In this document: one piece after another, positions 7,873 through 15,785 of the stretch
Numbering within the stretch: the stretch's first letter is position 1
Layout: every line of letters begins with the position of its first letter
Translations under genes and position numbers: made by a program
Notes under the pieces: model-generated
The model's database searches: none
Seen by the model: the letters and a program-made list of their open reading frames with translations, nothing else
What the model was told of the DNA's origin: nothing
Assembly: GCA_025362155.1 (NCBI GenBank)
Contig: JANYHX010000210.1
Coordinates: 1-18,563, forward strand
From: Gallionella sp.
Lineage (GTDB): Bacteria; Pseudomonadota; Gammaproteobacteria; Burkholderiales; Gallionellaceae
Length of the DNA stretch: 18,563 bases
Reading direction: 5' to 3'

Positions 7873-7899
7873 AATCAATCGAGGCTGACCCCATTGATT
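7873..7899. repeat. REP-like palindrome (GGGGTCAG type)
   Basis: Inverted repeat AATCAAT ... ATTGATT around CGAGGCTGACCCC, between the mshA stop and its terminator. On the minus strand the core reads GGGGTCAGCCTCG. From memory it resembles palindromes associated with REP-associated tyrosine transposases, but only one copy is in this window. Confidence 0.45.
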
Positions 7900-7943
7900 A
7901 TGCATTTTTTTTGTGTCCTTAATCTACTACAGAATAAACTCGC

Positions 7944-8345
7944 TTAAGCAGTGCAGAGCACGGTTGCAGTTGCGGTTTGAGCTTGCACACCCGTGATAGT
8001 AATTGTGACTGTGGTTCCCGCCACCTGAGCTACGCAAGTAGCATCAGTAGTGATGCTATATCCGGCAGGCAGAACCCCGCCTGCCAAAGCACCTGCCACC
8101 AGCGTGGCGCCTGCAGTCGCACCATTCAATCGCGTACAACCCACACCAGCCACACCGCGAGCCATACAGGTCGAATAATTAATAGTCGATGCAGAGCTCA
8201 CAGAACCTGCAACTCCTTGGACGCCTGCCAGAGCCGCATCGGTTCGCAGATCAACGAACTTCGGCAATGCCGTCGCCGCCAAAATGCCCAAAATCACAAT
8301 CACTACGATCAATTCAATCAAGGTAAAACCAGATTGTTGTTTCAT
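7944..8345 (-). CDS. mshA: MshA-like major type IV pilin
   Basis: Prepilin of 133 residues with a six-residue leader MKQQSG|FTLIEL, Glu5, and the long N-terminal helix IVVIVILGILAATALPKFVDL. Small residues dominate the rest, and Cys occur at MARGVAGVGCTR, DATCVA and near the C-terminus (VLCTA), giving the usual C-terminal disulfide loop. Size, short leader and position after mshE/mshG fit the major subunit. A clear Shine-Dalgarno (AGGAG, eight bases from ATG) precedes it. It has its own upstream gap of about 150 bases and a strong terminator, which suits a highly expressed structural gene. The two downstream MshC-like proteins differ from it in having longer leaders and the SRGFADQVQ motif. 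Confidence 0.88.
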   Translation of the reverse strand: MKQQSGFTLIELIVVIVILGILAATALPKFVDLRTDAALAGVQGVAGSVSSASTINYSTCMARGVAGVGCTRLNGATAGATLVAGALAGGVLPAGYSITTDATCVAQVAGTTVTITITGVQAQTATATVLCTA

Positions 8346-8498
8346 TTTATTTCTCCTAAGTTAAGGCCGCAGCCTTGGTTATTGAAGCATCATACAACTT
8401 GAGCGTTTCATCCTTGCCGCAGCAAGCAATTCACGGACAGTACGAACACTAAGTGAAAGTCCAATATAGGCGCAACCTTTTACCGACTAGCGGTCAGG
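8346..8498 (-). promoter_or_regulatory. mshA upstream region: candidate promoter and leader hairpin
   Basis: This 153-base gap holds a TATGAT -10-like hexamer (plus coordinates 8389-8394) without a strong -35. A second candidate is TTGGAC, 16 bases, TACTGT further upstream. Just before the Shine-Dalgarno is a short hairpin AAGGC-TGCG-GCCTT (8363-8376) that could stabilise the pilin mRNA. I found no convincing sigma-54 GG-N10-GC site. Confidence 0.35.
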
Positions 8499-9116
8499 TT
8501 ATGCCAACAGACGGAACACCACAAAAAACAGATAAATGCTGCCCAGCAACACCAGCCAACCAACTCTTCGCGCATGCCGCATGACAAAACGATCTGCGTC
8601 GTCACGCGGTATTTCCAATACTTTGGTGGCACGGCGTGAAGATACCCATTTATTTGCCTCTTCTTCCATGCCACGCAGCAGGCTGGGGCGAAACCATAAG
8701 AACAACCCCACTATGAGTGCCACCGTACCCCAGACCAGTGCACCTAGTACCAAAGCATCCAGCAGACTCTCCAGCAGCTTGGGCGGAAGCATCTCTCTTA
8801 CCCGAAAGTGTTGCAGGGTGTAGGCCCTGTCAAACAGCATGCCGAAGTAGACAAAGATATAGACCGCCCCCAGCACGATTGCTGCTCCCACTGCGCGATG
8901 ATGCTGATAAAACCATTGCTCAATACTCACGCTGCGATCCAGCCAGCGGTTGACATGTCGAGTGGAAATCCAGCGGTTCGCCACATGATTGAGCCGGTCC
9001 ACGAACTGAGGCCTGAAAATCAGCAACAATCCCAACAATATGCCGAGCACGGCCCCGAAGAGTAAAAATATTGCGAGGTCGCGCCATAAAAAAATATAAG
9101 CCGGATTAGTCAGCAT
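8499..9116 (-). CDS. Four-helix membrane protein with an internal duplication
   Basis: Unrecognised inner-membrane protein of 205 residues. I chose the ATG at 9116 because GGAAG lies upstream; a GTG at 9134 is the alternative. It has four hydrophobic helices, in two pairs. The two halves (about residues 15-95 and 119-203) are repeats of each other: each has a glycine-rich helix ending in (I/W)FRP, a cytoplasmic-looking segment with A-N-(R/K)-W-(I/V)-S-(T/S)-R, an acidic stretch, a basic H/R cluster, and a second helix (LGAVYIFVYF / LGSIYLFFVV). It lies between the minor pseudopilin and mshA, so a role in pilus assembly is possible, but that is only context. Confidence 0.7.
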   Translation of the reverse strand: MLTNPAYIFLWRDLAIFLLFGAVLGILLGLLLIFRPQFVDRLNHVANRWISTRHVNRWLDRSVSIEQWFYQHHRAVGAAIVLGAVYIFVYFGMLFDRAYTLQHFRVREMLPPKLLESLLDALVLGALVWGTVALIVGLFLWFRPSLLRGMEEEANKWVSSRRATKVLEIPRDDADRFVMRHARRVGWLVLLGSIYLFFVVFRLLA

Positions 9117-9215
9117 ATTAGGAGCTTCCGACACAGGATGTTGGCACCATACGCCGCTAAAACCAGATTGTCCAATAAGCGTAGCGTCGCGTCGACTTTC
9201 AAAGTTATGAACTTT

Positions 9216-9893
9216 TTAAAACCATGAATAGGGTTCAACAGGTTCGAAAAGTATGCCCGTCAATTCCGGAGGTGCATTTTGCAAAGAGGGTAAACGCGAC
9301 TTCTCATGATTGACCATGACGTGAAATCGTATCCATTTCTTGCCATCGCTGCCTGGTTTAAAATAATTGGCAGTGCGCACTACATAAACCAGCTCACGCG
9401 TCTTAAGATCGAACATCCAATTACCAGACTCTACTGCCAGCGGAGTAGGGTCATAAAATTCTCCGGAATAATTGCGCGGCTTTTTTTGCATCCAGTTCAT
9501 GGGATTATCCTGAGCCAATGCCGCTACATCGGATGACTTGCCGCGCGTTAAAATTTGTCCGTATTGCATGGTCAGCGCGGATTGTATCGACCCGGCCACT
9601 TGCTCCATCGCCGTTTTTTCGGCTTGCTCCAGGTAGAACAACGCACGATTGAAAAATACTGCCATTAGCACCACAACAAGCGTGACAACAATGACTAATT
9701 CAATCAAAGTAAAGCCGCGCTCAGAGGGCAGAGGTTTTGTCGCGGCTTCGCCACGTAATTTTTTGAAACGTGCCGCACGGTGGCACACAACCAGCTGTTT
9801 TATGATAGAACTACTAGCCATTCGACTAGGCTGGCAAACAACGCCATCCAAGTCGCTGGTTATGTCATCTGTCTTCTGTCCTCTGGTGCTCAT
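9216..9893 (-). CDS. Minor pseudopilin in the mshF/mshB position, with repeat-derived leader
   Basis: The pilin part PLPSERG|FTLIELVIVVTLVVVLMAVFF has Glu5 and a classic hydrophobic helix; a soluble domain of about 150 residues follows (NWMQKKPRNYSGEFYDP, WMFDLKTRELVYVV). It sits right after mshG, where mshF or mshB would be expected, and I cannot tell which it corresponds to. The ATG at 9893 overlaps the mshG stop by four bases (ATGA), which suggests coupled translation. The leader is then 60 residues, and residues about 11-31 are encoded by a REP-like hairpin. An internal ATG at 9821 (MASSS...) or a GTG in LVVCHRAARF could be the true start; none has a good Shine-Dalgarno. Confidence 0.78.
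   Translation of the reverse strand: MSTRGQKTDDITSDLDGVVCQPSRMASSSIIKQLVVCHRAARFKKLRGEAATKPLPSERGFTLIELVIVVTLVVVLMAVFFNRALFYLEQAEKTAMEQVAGSIQSALTMQYGQILTRGKSSDVAALAQDNPMNWMQKKPRNYSGEFYDPTPLAVESGNWMFDLKTRELVYVVRTANYFKPGSDGKKWIRFHVMVNHEKSRLPSLQNAPPELTGILFEPVEPYSWF
9803..9864. repeat. REP-like hairpin element, copy 1
   Basis: It shares the left flank TGATAGAACTACTAGCCATT, then CGACTA, and the right flank AGTCGCTGGTTATG, with the element at 13085-13140. The outer stem CGACT/AGTCG and the flanking TAGCCA/TGGTTA can pair. The inner arm here is GGCTGGC / GCCATCC. The element lies inside the open frame of the minor pseudopilin leader. Confidence 0.7.
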
Positions 9894-11128
9894 TTATGCA
9901 ACGCCGCTTTGCCCAGATCCCACATCGGCAGGAAAACGCCCAGCGCCAATATCAATACCATGATGCCCAGCATCACAATCAGGACAGGCTCAATTTTTGA
10001 ACTGAGGGCGGCAACGTCGTATTTGACTTCACGCTCATACATGTCGGCAATCTCGAACATCAACCCGTCCAGGTCGCCGCTTTCCTCGCCGACCGCAATC
10101 ATTTGCAATACCACCGGATTGAACACCCCGGTGACCGTTGCAGTACGCAGAATGGTCTCGCCGCGCTCAACACCATCGCGCATTTGCTCAATGCGGGTGC
10201 GCATGAATTCATTATCCACCACCATGCCAACCACATTCAGCCCTTGCAAAATCGGCATGCCGCTTTTAAACGAAAGCGCCATGCTGCGCGCGAATCTTGC
10301 CAGTGTGGCTTTGAGGATAATCTCGCCGGCTATCGGCAATTTAAACTTGTATCTATCCCATTTATAGTGACCGTCCGGCGTCTTGATATAGAAGCGAAAA
10401 CCCAGCACCACACCCACTACTAAAGCAAGCATCAAAAACCAATAATCCACCATGAAGCCGGAGAAGCCGATCAGCAGTTTGGTGATTAACGGAAGTTCTG
10501 CATGGAAGCCTGCGTACACTTTGGCAAAGGTCGGAATAACGAACAGGTTAACGATAATAATGGCAATCACCATCGCCATGATGACGAAGCTGGGATAGCG
10601 CATCGCTGCCTTGATGCGCTCGCGCATATCGCGCTCAAATTCCAGGTGCTCATATAATCGTATGAAAGTTACATCCATCATGCCGGTCATTTCTCCCACT
10701 TGCACCATGCTGATATAGAAAGGAGAAAAAACTTTTGGATGACGGCGCATCGCGGCGCTGAGTTCACGTCCGCTGTCCAGACTTTCACGCAAGTCCTGAA
10801 GCAGCGCCGAAAAAGCCGGGTTCTGCGTGGATTCCTGCAATCCAGCCAACGCACGCATGATGGGGACGCCGGCTTTAAGCAGGGTGTACATCTGGCGGCT
10901 GAACAACATCAGGTCAAGGAGAGTAATCGGCTTCTCGGTAAGCTGACGTTTGAGCCAGCCCGCCTTACTGGAAGCTCCGCCAAGCACACTGCGGGACTGA
11001 ATAATTTCAATAGGCGTAATACCGGTATTCATGAGCTGATCGGCAATGACGCGGCTATCTTCACCCTCCAGTGTGCCTTCCACCCGGTCACCACGGCCAT
11101 TGCGCCCTTTGTAGGCAAATACGCCCAT
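9890..11128 (-). CDS. mshG: MshG-like inner-membrane platform protein (GspF/PilC family)
   Basis: Polytopic protein of 412 residues with two T2SSF domains. The first (about 65-190) includes LLDLMLFSRQMYTLLKAGVP and VGEMTGMMDVTF; the second (about 270-400) includes FARSMALSFKSGMPILQGL, VGEESGDLDGLM and EREVKYDVAALSSKIEPVLI. Strong helices lie between the domains (VIMAMVIAIIIVNLFVIPTF and a following pair) and at the C-terminus (IVMLGIMVLILALGVFLPMWDL). It recruits the MshE ATPase and anchors pilus assembly in the inner membrane. It starts two bases after the mshE stop and its own stop overlaps the next gene by four bases. Confidence 0.92.
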   Translation of the reverse strand: MGVFAYKGRNGRGDRVEGTLEGEDSRVIADQLMNTGITPIEIIQSRSVLGGASSKAGWLKRQLTEKPITLLDLMLFSRQMYTLLKAGVPIMRALAGLQESTQNPAFSALLQDLRESLDSGRELSAAMRRHPKVFSPFYISMVQVGEMTGMMDVTFIRLYEHLEFERDMRERIKAAMRYPSFVIMAMVIAIIIVNLFVIPTFAKVYAGFHAELPLITKLLIGFSGFMVDYWFLMLALVVGVVLGFRFYIKTPDGHYKWDRYKFKLPIAGEIILKATLARFARSMALSFKSGMPILQGLNVVGMVVDNEFMRTRIEQMRDGVERGETILRTATVTGVFNPVVLQMIAVGEESGDLDGLMFEIADMYEREVKYDVAALSSKIEPVLIVMLGIMVLILALGVFLPMWDLGKAALHK

Positions 11129-11130
11129 CG

Positions 11131-12834
11131 CTATTCTTCTACCCGATTGCTGATGGCCATCACCTCGAATACCGTGGTATGTCCCAACTTCATCTCTTTA
11201 AGGGCGTGATCCAACATTGTTTTTCCCTGCATGTGTTTGCTCGCCATCTGCATAAAATGGGTGGCGCTTTCATGTGCCGCCGCTTCCACTATTTCGCGGC
11301 TCATTTCCAGCATTTCATATACGCCCATACGGCCCCGATAGCCGGTGCCATTGCAATGTGAGCAACCGCGTCCATTTTTTAAGCCAGCCCATTGCTCGGG
11401 CGTCACACCTTCCATCTCCATCCATATTATTTCTTGCGGAGTAGGACTATAGGACTCAGCACAGCTTTCACATACCCGGCGCAACAAGCGTTGCCCGAGC
11501 ACCGCCTGCACCGAAGAGGCCACCATGAAACGGGGCACGCCCATATCGACGAAGCGGAACAAGGTGCCTGCTGCATCCCGGGTATGCAGCGTGGAAAACA
11601 CCAGGTGGCCAGTGATGGCGGCACGCAATCCAATTTGCGCGGTTTCCGCATCGCGCATTTCGCCAATCAGAATCACATCCGGATCCTGGCGCAATGCAGA
11701 ACGCAATACGCGCGAAAAAGTCAGGTCGATTTTATCGTTAACCTGAATTTGATTGGTTCCAGCCAAACGATATTCCACCGGGTCTTCCACCGTGATGATT
11801 TTCTGATCGAGAGTATTGATCTCGGCCAATGCAGAATAAAGCGTGGTGGTCTTGCCACTACCGGTCGGCCCCGTTACCAATATCATGCCGTTGCTGCGCC
11901 GGATGATTTCACGAAAACGTTTCAGCATTTCCGGCGGCATACCCAGCTTCTCCAAACCAATCATTCCGCCATCCTGACGCAACAAGCGCATCACCACCGA
12001 TTCGCCATTTTGCGTGGGGCAGGTGGCGATTCGCACATCCACGCGCTGATCGCGCACCCGTACCTGAAAACGCCCGTCCTGCGGCAAACGCTTTTCGGAA
12101 ATATCCAGGCCGGACATCAGCTTGAGACGCAGCACCAAGGCAGGTGCAATTTTACTGTCACCTTCCGTTTGCAAATGCATTACGCCATCGATGCGGAAAC
12201 GTATCATCAGCCGGCCTTCCTGCGGCTCAATGTGGATGTCGGATGCACGTATCTGGGTGGCGTCGTCGAACATGGTCTGCAATAACTTGACCACCGGCGC
12301 CTCTTCCATGCCGACACTATCGGTCAATGCCCCAAAGTCTACATAGGTGTCGCCGATGTCTTCGCTGAGTTCCCGCGCGAGGCCGGTAATTTCATCGGTA
12401 CGTCGATAACCGCGATCTATGCTTTCCAGCAACTGCCCTTCGGTGACTACAGCGATATCAATATCTTGTTTGACAATGCGCGTGATTTCATCAAAGGCGG
12501 ATAAATCGGTTGGATCCGCCATGCCGATCAGCAATACACCATTGCGCTCTTCCAGCACAATCGCGCGAAAACGCCGCGCCTGGCTTTCCGGCAGCATCCT
12601 GACCTTATCGATATGGATGTTGTAGTACTTGAGATTGATGTAAGGGATGTTGAGCTGTTTGGCGAGCGCCTCGGAAATATGCTCTTCGGTAACGAAAGCA
12701 TTATCTACCAGTACCCGTCCCAGCTTGCGCCCGCTTCGCTTTTGTTGCTCAAGCGCAAATGCGAGTTGATCTTGCGAAATGAGTTTTTGCTGAACCAGCA
12801 AATCGCCTAAGCGAATTTTCCCCGGACGCGCCAT
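11131..12834 (-). CDS. mshE: MshE-like pilus assembly ATPase with c-di-GMP-binding domain
   Basis: GspE/PilB-family hexameric ATPase of 567 residues that powers pilus extension. I chose the ATG at 12834, behind GGGAGGGG; a TTG at 12864 is only an in-frame extension. The N-terminal MshEN domain has the two-part c-di-GMP motif: R8-L-G-DLL with Leu and Gln spaced as expected (to Gln31), then K-L39-G-RVL (to Gln60). The ATPase core has SDIHIEP, Walker A GPTGSGKTT (322-330), the Asp box around TVEDPVEY, Walker B DPDVILIGEMRD, and a His box ITGHLVFSTLHT. A zinc tetracysteine follows (CESC...CSHC). It is the first pilus gene seen on this strand, so mshI-N lie elsewhere or are missing. Confidence 0.93.
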   Translation of the reverse strand: MARPGKIRLGDLLVQQKLISQDQLAFALEQQKRSGRKLGRVLVDNAFVTEEHISEALAKQLNIPYINLKYYNIHIDKVRMLPESQARRFRAIVLEERNGVLLIGMADPTDLSAFDEITRIVKQDIDIAVVTEGQLLESIDRGYRRTDEITGLARELSEDIGDTYVDFGALTDSVGMEEAPVVKLLQTMFDDATQIRASDIHIEPQEGRLMIRFRIDGVMHLQTEGDSKIAPALVLRLKLMSGLDISEKRLPQDGRFQVRVRDQRVDVRIATCPTQNGESVVMRLLRQDGGMIGLEKLGMPPEMLKRFREIIRRSNGMILVTGPTGSGKTTTLYSALAEINTLDQKIITVEDPVEYRLAGTNQIQVNDKIDLTFSRVLRSALRQDPDVILIGEMRDAETAQIGLRAAITGHLVFSTLHTRDAAGTLFRFVDMGVPRFMVASSVQAVLGQRLLRRVCESCAESYSPTPQEIIWMEMEGVTPEQWAGLKNGRGCSHCNGTGYRGRMGVYEMLEMSREIVEAAAHESATHFMQMASKHMQGKTMLDHALKEMKLGHTTVFEVMAISNRVEE

Positions 12835-12885
12835 AATTCCCCTCCCGAATAGATTTTTCTGCAACTCTACTTTTAGTAGGGGCGG

Positions 12886-12914
12886 AAGTTAGCCGTTTTT
12901 CATGATGATGACAA
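12886..12914 (-). promoter_or_regulatory. Candidate sigma-70 promoter of the pilus operon
   Basis: On the minus strand TTGTCA (12914-12909), 17 bases, TAACTT (12891-12886), about 50 bases before the mshE start. The -35 is good and the -10 is weak. It lies between mshE and the inverted-repeat element. Confidence 0.35.
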
Positions 12915-12935
12915 GGACTTAGCTGCTATTTTTAC

Positions 12936-13188
12936 GGAAACCTCTATAAATTCATTTTCCGGGCGAATCCACCCGCAAGGGGTAGGCCGTTGGGTGCCCC
13001 GCTGCTGCGCAGCGACCCTATCGCTCGCGGCGTCGCATGCTCGCTCACTCTTAGCCTATCAACCCGATATGTCTCATCGTTCGCTGATAGAACTACTAGC
13101 CATTCGACTAAGCCCACAAGTGGGTGAGTCGCTGGTTATGCGCGGCTCCTTGCGCTTCATCCCGCAAAACAAATTTCTAGAGGTTTCC
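12936..13188. mobile_element. Putative MITE-like element with 17-bp terminal inverted repeats
   Basis: The left end GGAAACCTCTATAAATT (12936-12952) and the right end AATTTCTAGAGGTTTCC (13172-13188) are inverted copies with 16 of 17 bases matching. The 253 bp between the outer ends has no credible gene but contains short palindromes (for example CGCTG-CTGCG-CAGCG near 13000) and a REP-like hairpin at 13085-13140. This matches a small non-autonomous transposon. I see no transposase and no clear target duplication, only a possible TTA on each side. It accounts for most of the gap between mshE and trmL. Confidence 0.5.
13085..13140. repeat. REP-like hairpin element, copy 2
   Basis: It has the same flanks as the copy at 9803-9864 (TGATAGAACTACTAGCCATT, CGACTA, then AGTCGCTGGTTATG). 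Here the inner arm is CCCAC-AA-GTGGG. It sits within the inverted-repeat segment upstream of trmL. Confidence 0.7.
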
Positions 13189-13190
13189 TT

Positions 13191-13661
13191 ATGTTTCACG
13201 TGATTCTGTATCAACCCGAGATCCCGCCGAACACCGGCAATATCATCCGCCTGTGCGCTAATACCGGCTGCCAACTGCATTTAATTAAACCCCTGGGGTT
13301 TGAGTTGGAAGACAAACAACTGCTTCGTGCCGGTCTGGATTATCATGAGTTTACCCGCTTGCGCGTGTACGACAGTTTGCTGGAGTGCCTGGCGGCATTC
13401 GACCCGGCGCGTATATTCGCACTGACCACCAAAGGCTCGCAGGCCTTTTATCAGGTGCATTATCAGGCAGGTGATGCTTTTCTTTTTGGTCCCGAGAGCC
13501 GGGGCCTGCCCGCCGATGTGCTTGACCAATTCAATGCGCAACAACGTGTGCGCTTGCCGATGCTACCCGACAACCGCAGCCTGAATTTATCCAATACCGT
13601 GGCAGTGACAGTGTACGAAGCGTGGCGGCAATGCGGTTTTGACGGCGCATTGATCAATTAA
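13191..13661 (+). CDS. trmL: tRNA (cytidine/uridine-34 2'-O)-methyltransferase TrmL
   Basis: SPOUT-family methyltransferase of 156 residues, full length for TrmL. It methylates the ribose of wobble nucleotide 34 in certain tRNA-Leu species, using S-adenosylmethionine. Visible motifs are P12PNTGNIIR20 near the N-terminus, FGPESRGLP (99-107), and [19 protein letters not shown] (121-139), which forms the knotted cofactor site. The Shine-Dalgarno GAGG is seven bases before the ATG and lies within the right inverted repeat of the upstream element. It is convergent with hemW, whose stop is 12 bases away. Confidence 0.93.
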   Translation: MFHVILYQPEIPPNTGNIIRLCANTGCQLHLIKPLGFELEDKQLLRAGLDYHEFTRLRVYDSLLECLAAFDPARIFALTTKGSQAFYQVHYQAGDAFLFGPESRGLPADVLDQFNAQQRVRLPMLPDNRSLNLSNTVAVTVYEAWRQCGFDGALIN

Positions 13662-13673
13662 ATAATGCGCGTT

Positions 13674-14885
13674 TCATGGCACCATTCTTTTTTCTTCTCT
13701 AAGAAAAATTTCCAGCAGATCATTCAGGAATCGTTGCCCCAGCGGGGTTGGTGCAATACGTTGGTGATCCCGGAACAGCAACCCGCGCCGCTCCGCTTCT
13801 TCCAGTTCACGGCGGATAGTAAGCAACGGCAAGCTGGTACGTTCCTGAAATAACACACTGTCGAAGCCTTCATTCAAGCGCAACGCATTCATCATGAATT
13901 CGAATCCCAGCTCATCGCGGCTGACTTCATGTTCAGTTTGGATCGGTGCCTCCTTGGCGACCTGTTGCATATATGCCTGGGGCTGTTTGTAACGCGCCTG
14001 GCGCATGATCTTATCGGGAAAACTCAGCTTGCTATGTGCACCCGCGCCGATGCCCAGATAATCGCCGAACTTCCAGTAGTTGAGGTTATGTTTAGCGCAA
14101 TGTTTCGGTTGCGCAAATGCAGATGTCTCGTAATGTTGGTAACCATGTGCTGTCAGCAACCCTTCAATGTGTTGCTGCATGTCACTGCTCGTATCATTGT
14201 CCGGCAAGGAGGGCGGATTACGATAGAACAATGTGTTCGGCTCCAGCGTCAGGTGATAGCAGGACAGATGTTGTGGTTTAAATTTCAGCGCGGTTTGCAC
14301 GTCTTGCAAAGCTTCATTCAATGTCTGTTTGGGCAACGCATACATCAAATCTAGATTAAGGTTATCAAAATGTTGTTGCGCGATTTCAATTGCACGTTGT
14401 GCTTCATCCGCAGAATGAATGCGACCGAGTGCTTGCAGATGCGTGTCGTTGAAACTCTGGATACCCATCGACAGGCGGTTCACCCCGGCCTCACGATAGC
14501 CGGCAAAACGTCCCGCCTCTACCGCACCGGGATTGGCTTCCAGTGTGATCTCCGCGCCAAGATCAAGCGGCAACAACATGCGCACATTGCGCAGGATCTC
14601 CGCGACACTCTCGCCACTTAACAAACTCGGCGTACCTCCGCCAAAGAACACCGTATATACCTTGCGTCCCCAGACCTGCGGCAGTGCCAATTCTAGATCG
14701 CGGATTAACGCCGCCACATATTCCGTTTCTGGAATGGCGCCCCGCGCCTCATGCGAATTGAAATCGCAGTAAGGGCATTTGCGCACGCACCACGGAATAT
14801 GGATATACAGTGACAGCGGCGGCAAAGCCTGAAAATTTACGGTTTGTGATTTTAAAATAAGTGGCCGGAGAGGGAAAGTGGTCAT
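13674..14885 (-). CDS. hemW: HemW-like radical SAM protein
   Basis: Radical SAM enzyme-family protein of 403 residues from the ATG at 14885 (a TTG at 14912 gives nine more residues). The iron-sulfur motif is HIPWCVRKCPYCDFNSH, with Cys33, Cys37 and Cys40 (CX3CX2C). FFGGGTPSLL, the EANPG strand, and GVNRLSMGIQSF follow, then a HemW-type C-terminal domain (YWKFGDYLGIGAGAHS, ELGFEFMMNALRL). HemW is regarded as a heme chaperone and was long misannotated as oxygen-independent coproporphyrinogen oxidase; it lacks the extra N-terminal part of HemN. It is convergent with trmL, and no hairpin terminator is evident in the short gap. Confidence 0.92.
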   Translation of the reverse strand: MTTFPLRPLILKSQTVNFQALPPLSLYIHIPWCVRKCPYCDFNSHEARGAIPETEYVAALIRDLELALPQVWGRKVYTVFFGGGTPSLLSGESVAEILRNVRMLLPLDLGAEITLEANPGAVEAGRFAGYREAGVNRLSMGIQSFNDTHLQALGRIHSADEAQRAIEIAQQHFDNLNLDLMYALPKQTLNEALQDVQTALKFKPQHLSCYHLTLEPNTLFYRNPPSLPDNDTSSDMQQHIEGLLTAHGYQHYETSAFAQPKHCAKHNLNYWKFGDYLGIGAGAHSKLSFPDKIMRQARYKQPQAYMQQVAKEAPIQTEHEVSRDELGFEFMMNALRLNEGFDSVLFQERTSLPLLTIRRELEEAERRGLLFRDHQRIAPTPLGQRFLNDLLEIFLREEKRMVP

Positions 14886-14972
14886 GGACGCGAATGTTTC
14901 ATGGCTGTGCAAATTAGTATATTTTTCCGCAACAACCGCAATTTATAGCTTGTGTTTTATCCTCAGCATCAC

Positions 14973-15785
14973 TCAAGCCAGTTTTTGTTTTTTGATGGAA
15001 TACATTTTTTCATCAGCCTCATGCAATATCTCATCAAAGTTTCTTTCTTTGCCCGTTACCGTTACATGGCCTATTGATAAGGATATTGCCCACCCTTCAG
15101 CTTGAAATTTCTTCTCGGCTGCTAATTTAATGCGCTTGACCAATATTTCACAGATGTATTGATTTGTTTCGGGAAACAGCAATACGAACTCGTCTCCGCC
15201 AATACGAGCAGTAGTATCAATGCTTCTGGAGTTATCTCTTAATATCTCGGCAATCGCTTTAAGGGCGGCATCTCCCACATAATGGCCTCGGCTATCATTC
15301 AGTTTTTTGAATTGGTCAATATCCATAAATAATAGTGAATAAGGGCTGCCAGAGCGTTCACTACGCCCTTGTTCCGCTTCAAACCTTTCGGTAAGTTCCA
15401 AACGATTTGCCAACTCTGTCAAGGCGTCTTTGCGGGAATACTCTCTTTCCTTCCATAGCCTTGCCACTACCCGACCCAGCACTGTAAAGGTGACGCTACG
15501 CGAAAAAATGTTCATCGCAAATGCGCTTAGCGGATAACTGGGCCAAATAACAATGGCTTCAGCAACACTCCAGGAAACAGCAGATATAACGCCCACCCAT
15601 GTGGATGCGTGTGTATCAGAATGGCGCATAGAGCGAATTGCCCCTATACGTGCAGCTTGAATAACCGGCAGGCAATACAACACATCCAGAGAATAAAACA
15701 TCCCGGCTTCATAATTCCAAATAGTGATGAGTATAATTTCTACTATTACCAACGGGAAACGCCAAAACATATTTTTCAGTGCCAT
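14973..15785 (-). CDS. Membrane-anchored diguanylate cyclase (GGDEF)
   Basis: Protein of 270 residues. The first 110 residues hold about four hydrophobic helices (for example FPLVIVEIILITIW and FTVLGRVVARLW). The GGDEF domain (about 119-268) follows, with DALTELANR at its start, FMDIDQFKKLND (Mg-binding Asp155) and RIGGDEFVLLF (active site 196-200). The inhibitory I-site R187-SI-D190 lies five residues before GGDEF, so product inhibition is expected. It should make c-di-GMP from GTP at the inner membrane. No recognised sensory domain is visible apart from the membrane part. It lies upstream of hemW on the same strand with an 87-base gap. Its c-di-GMP could act on MshE, but this is inference. 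Confidence 0.9.
   Translation of the reverse strand: MALKNMFWRFPLVIVEIILITIWNYEAGMFYSLDVLYCLPVIQAARIGAIRSMRHSDTHASTWVGVISAVSWSVAEAIVIWPSYPLSAFAMNIFSRSVTFTVLGRVVARLWKEREYSRKDALTELANRLELTERFEAEQGRSERSGSPYSLLFMDIDQFKKLNDSRGHYVGDAALKAIAEILRDNSRSIDTTARIGGDEFVLLFPETNQYICEILVKRIKLAAEKKFQAEGWAISLSIGHVTVTGKERNFDEILHEADEKMYSIKKQKLA

Noticed and set aside
12834..12864. Upstream TTG start for mshE
   Set aside because: The ATG at 12834 has a strong GGGAGGGG and directly precedes the MshEN motif, so the extra ten residues are not needed.
12994..13203. Short + strand frame upstream of trmL
   Set aside because: It lies within the inverted-repeat element, encodes the hairpin repeat, and runs out of frame into trmL. 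It looks like repeat sequence, not a gene.
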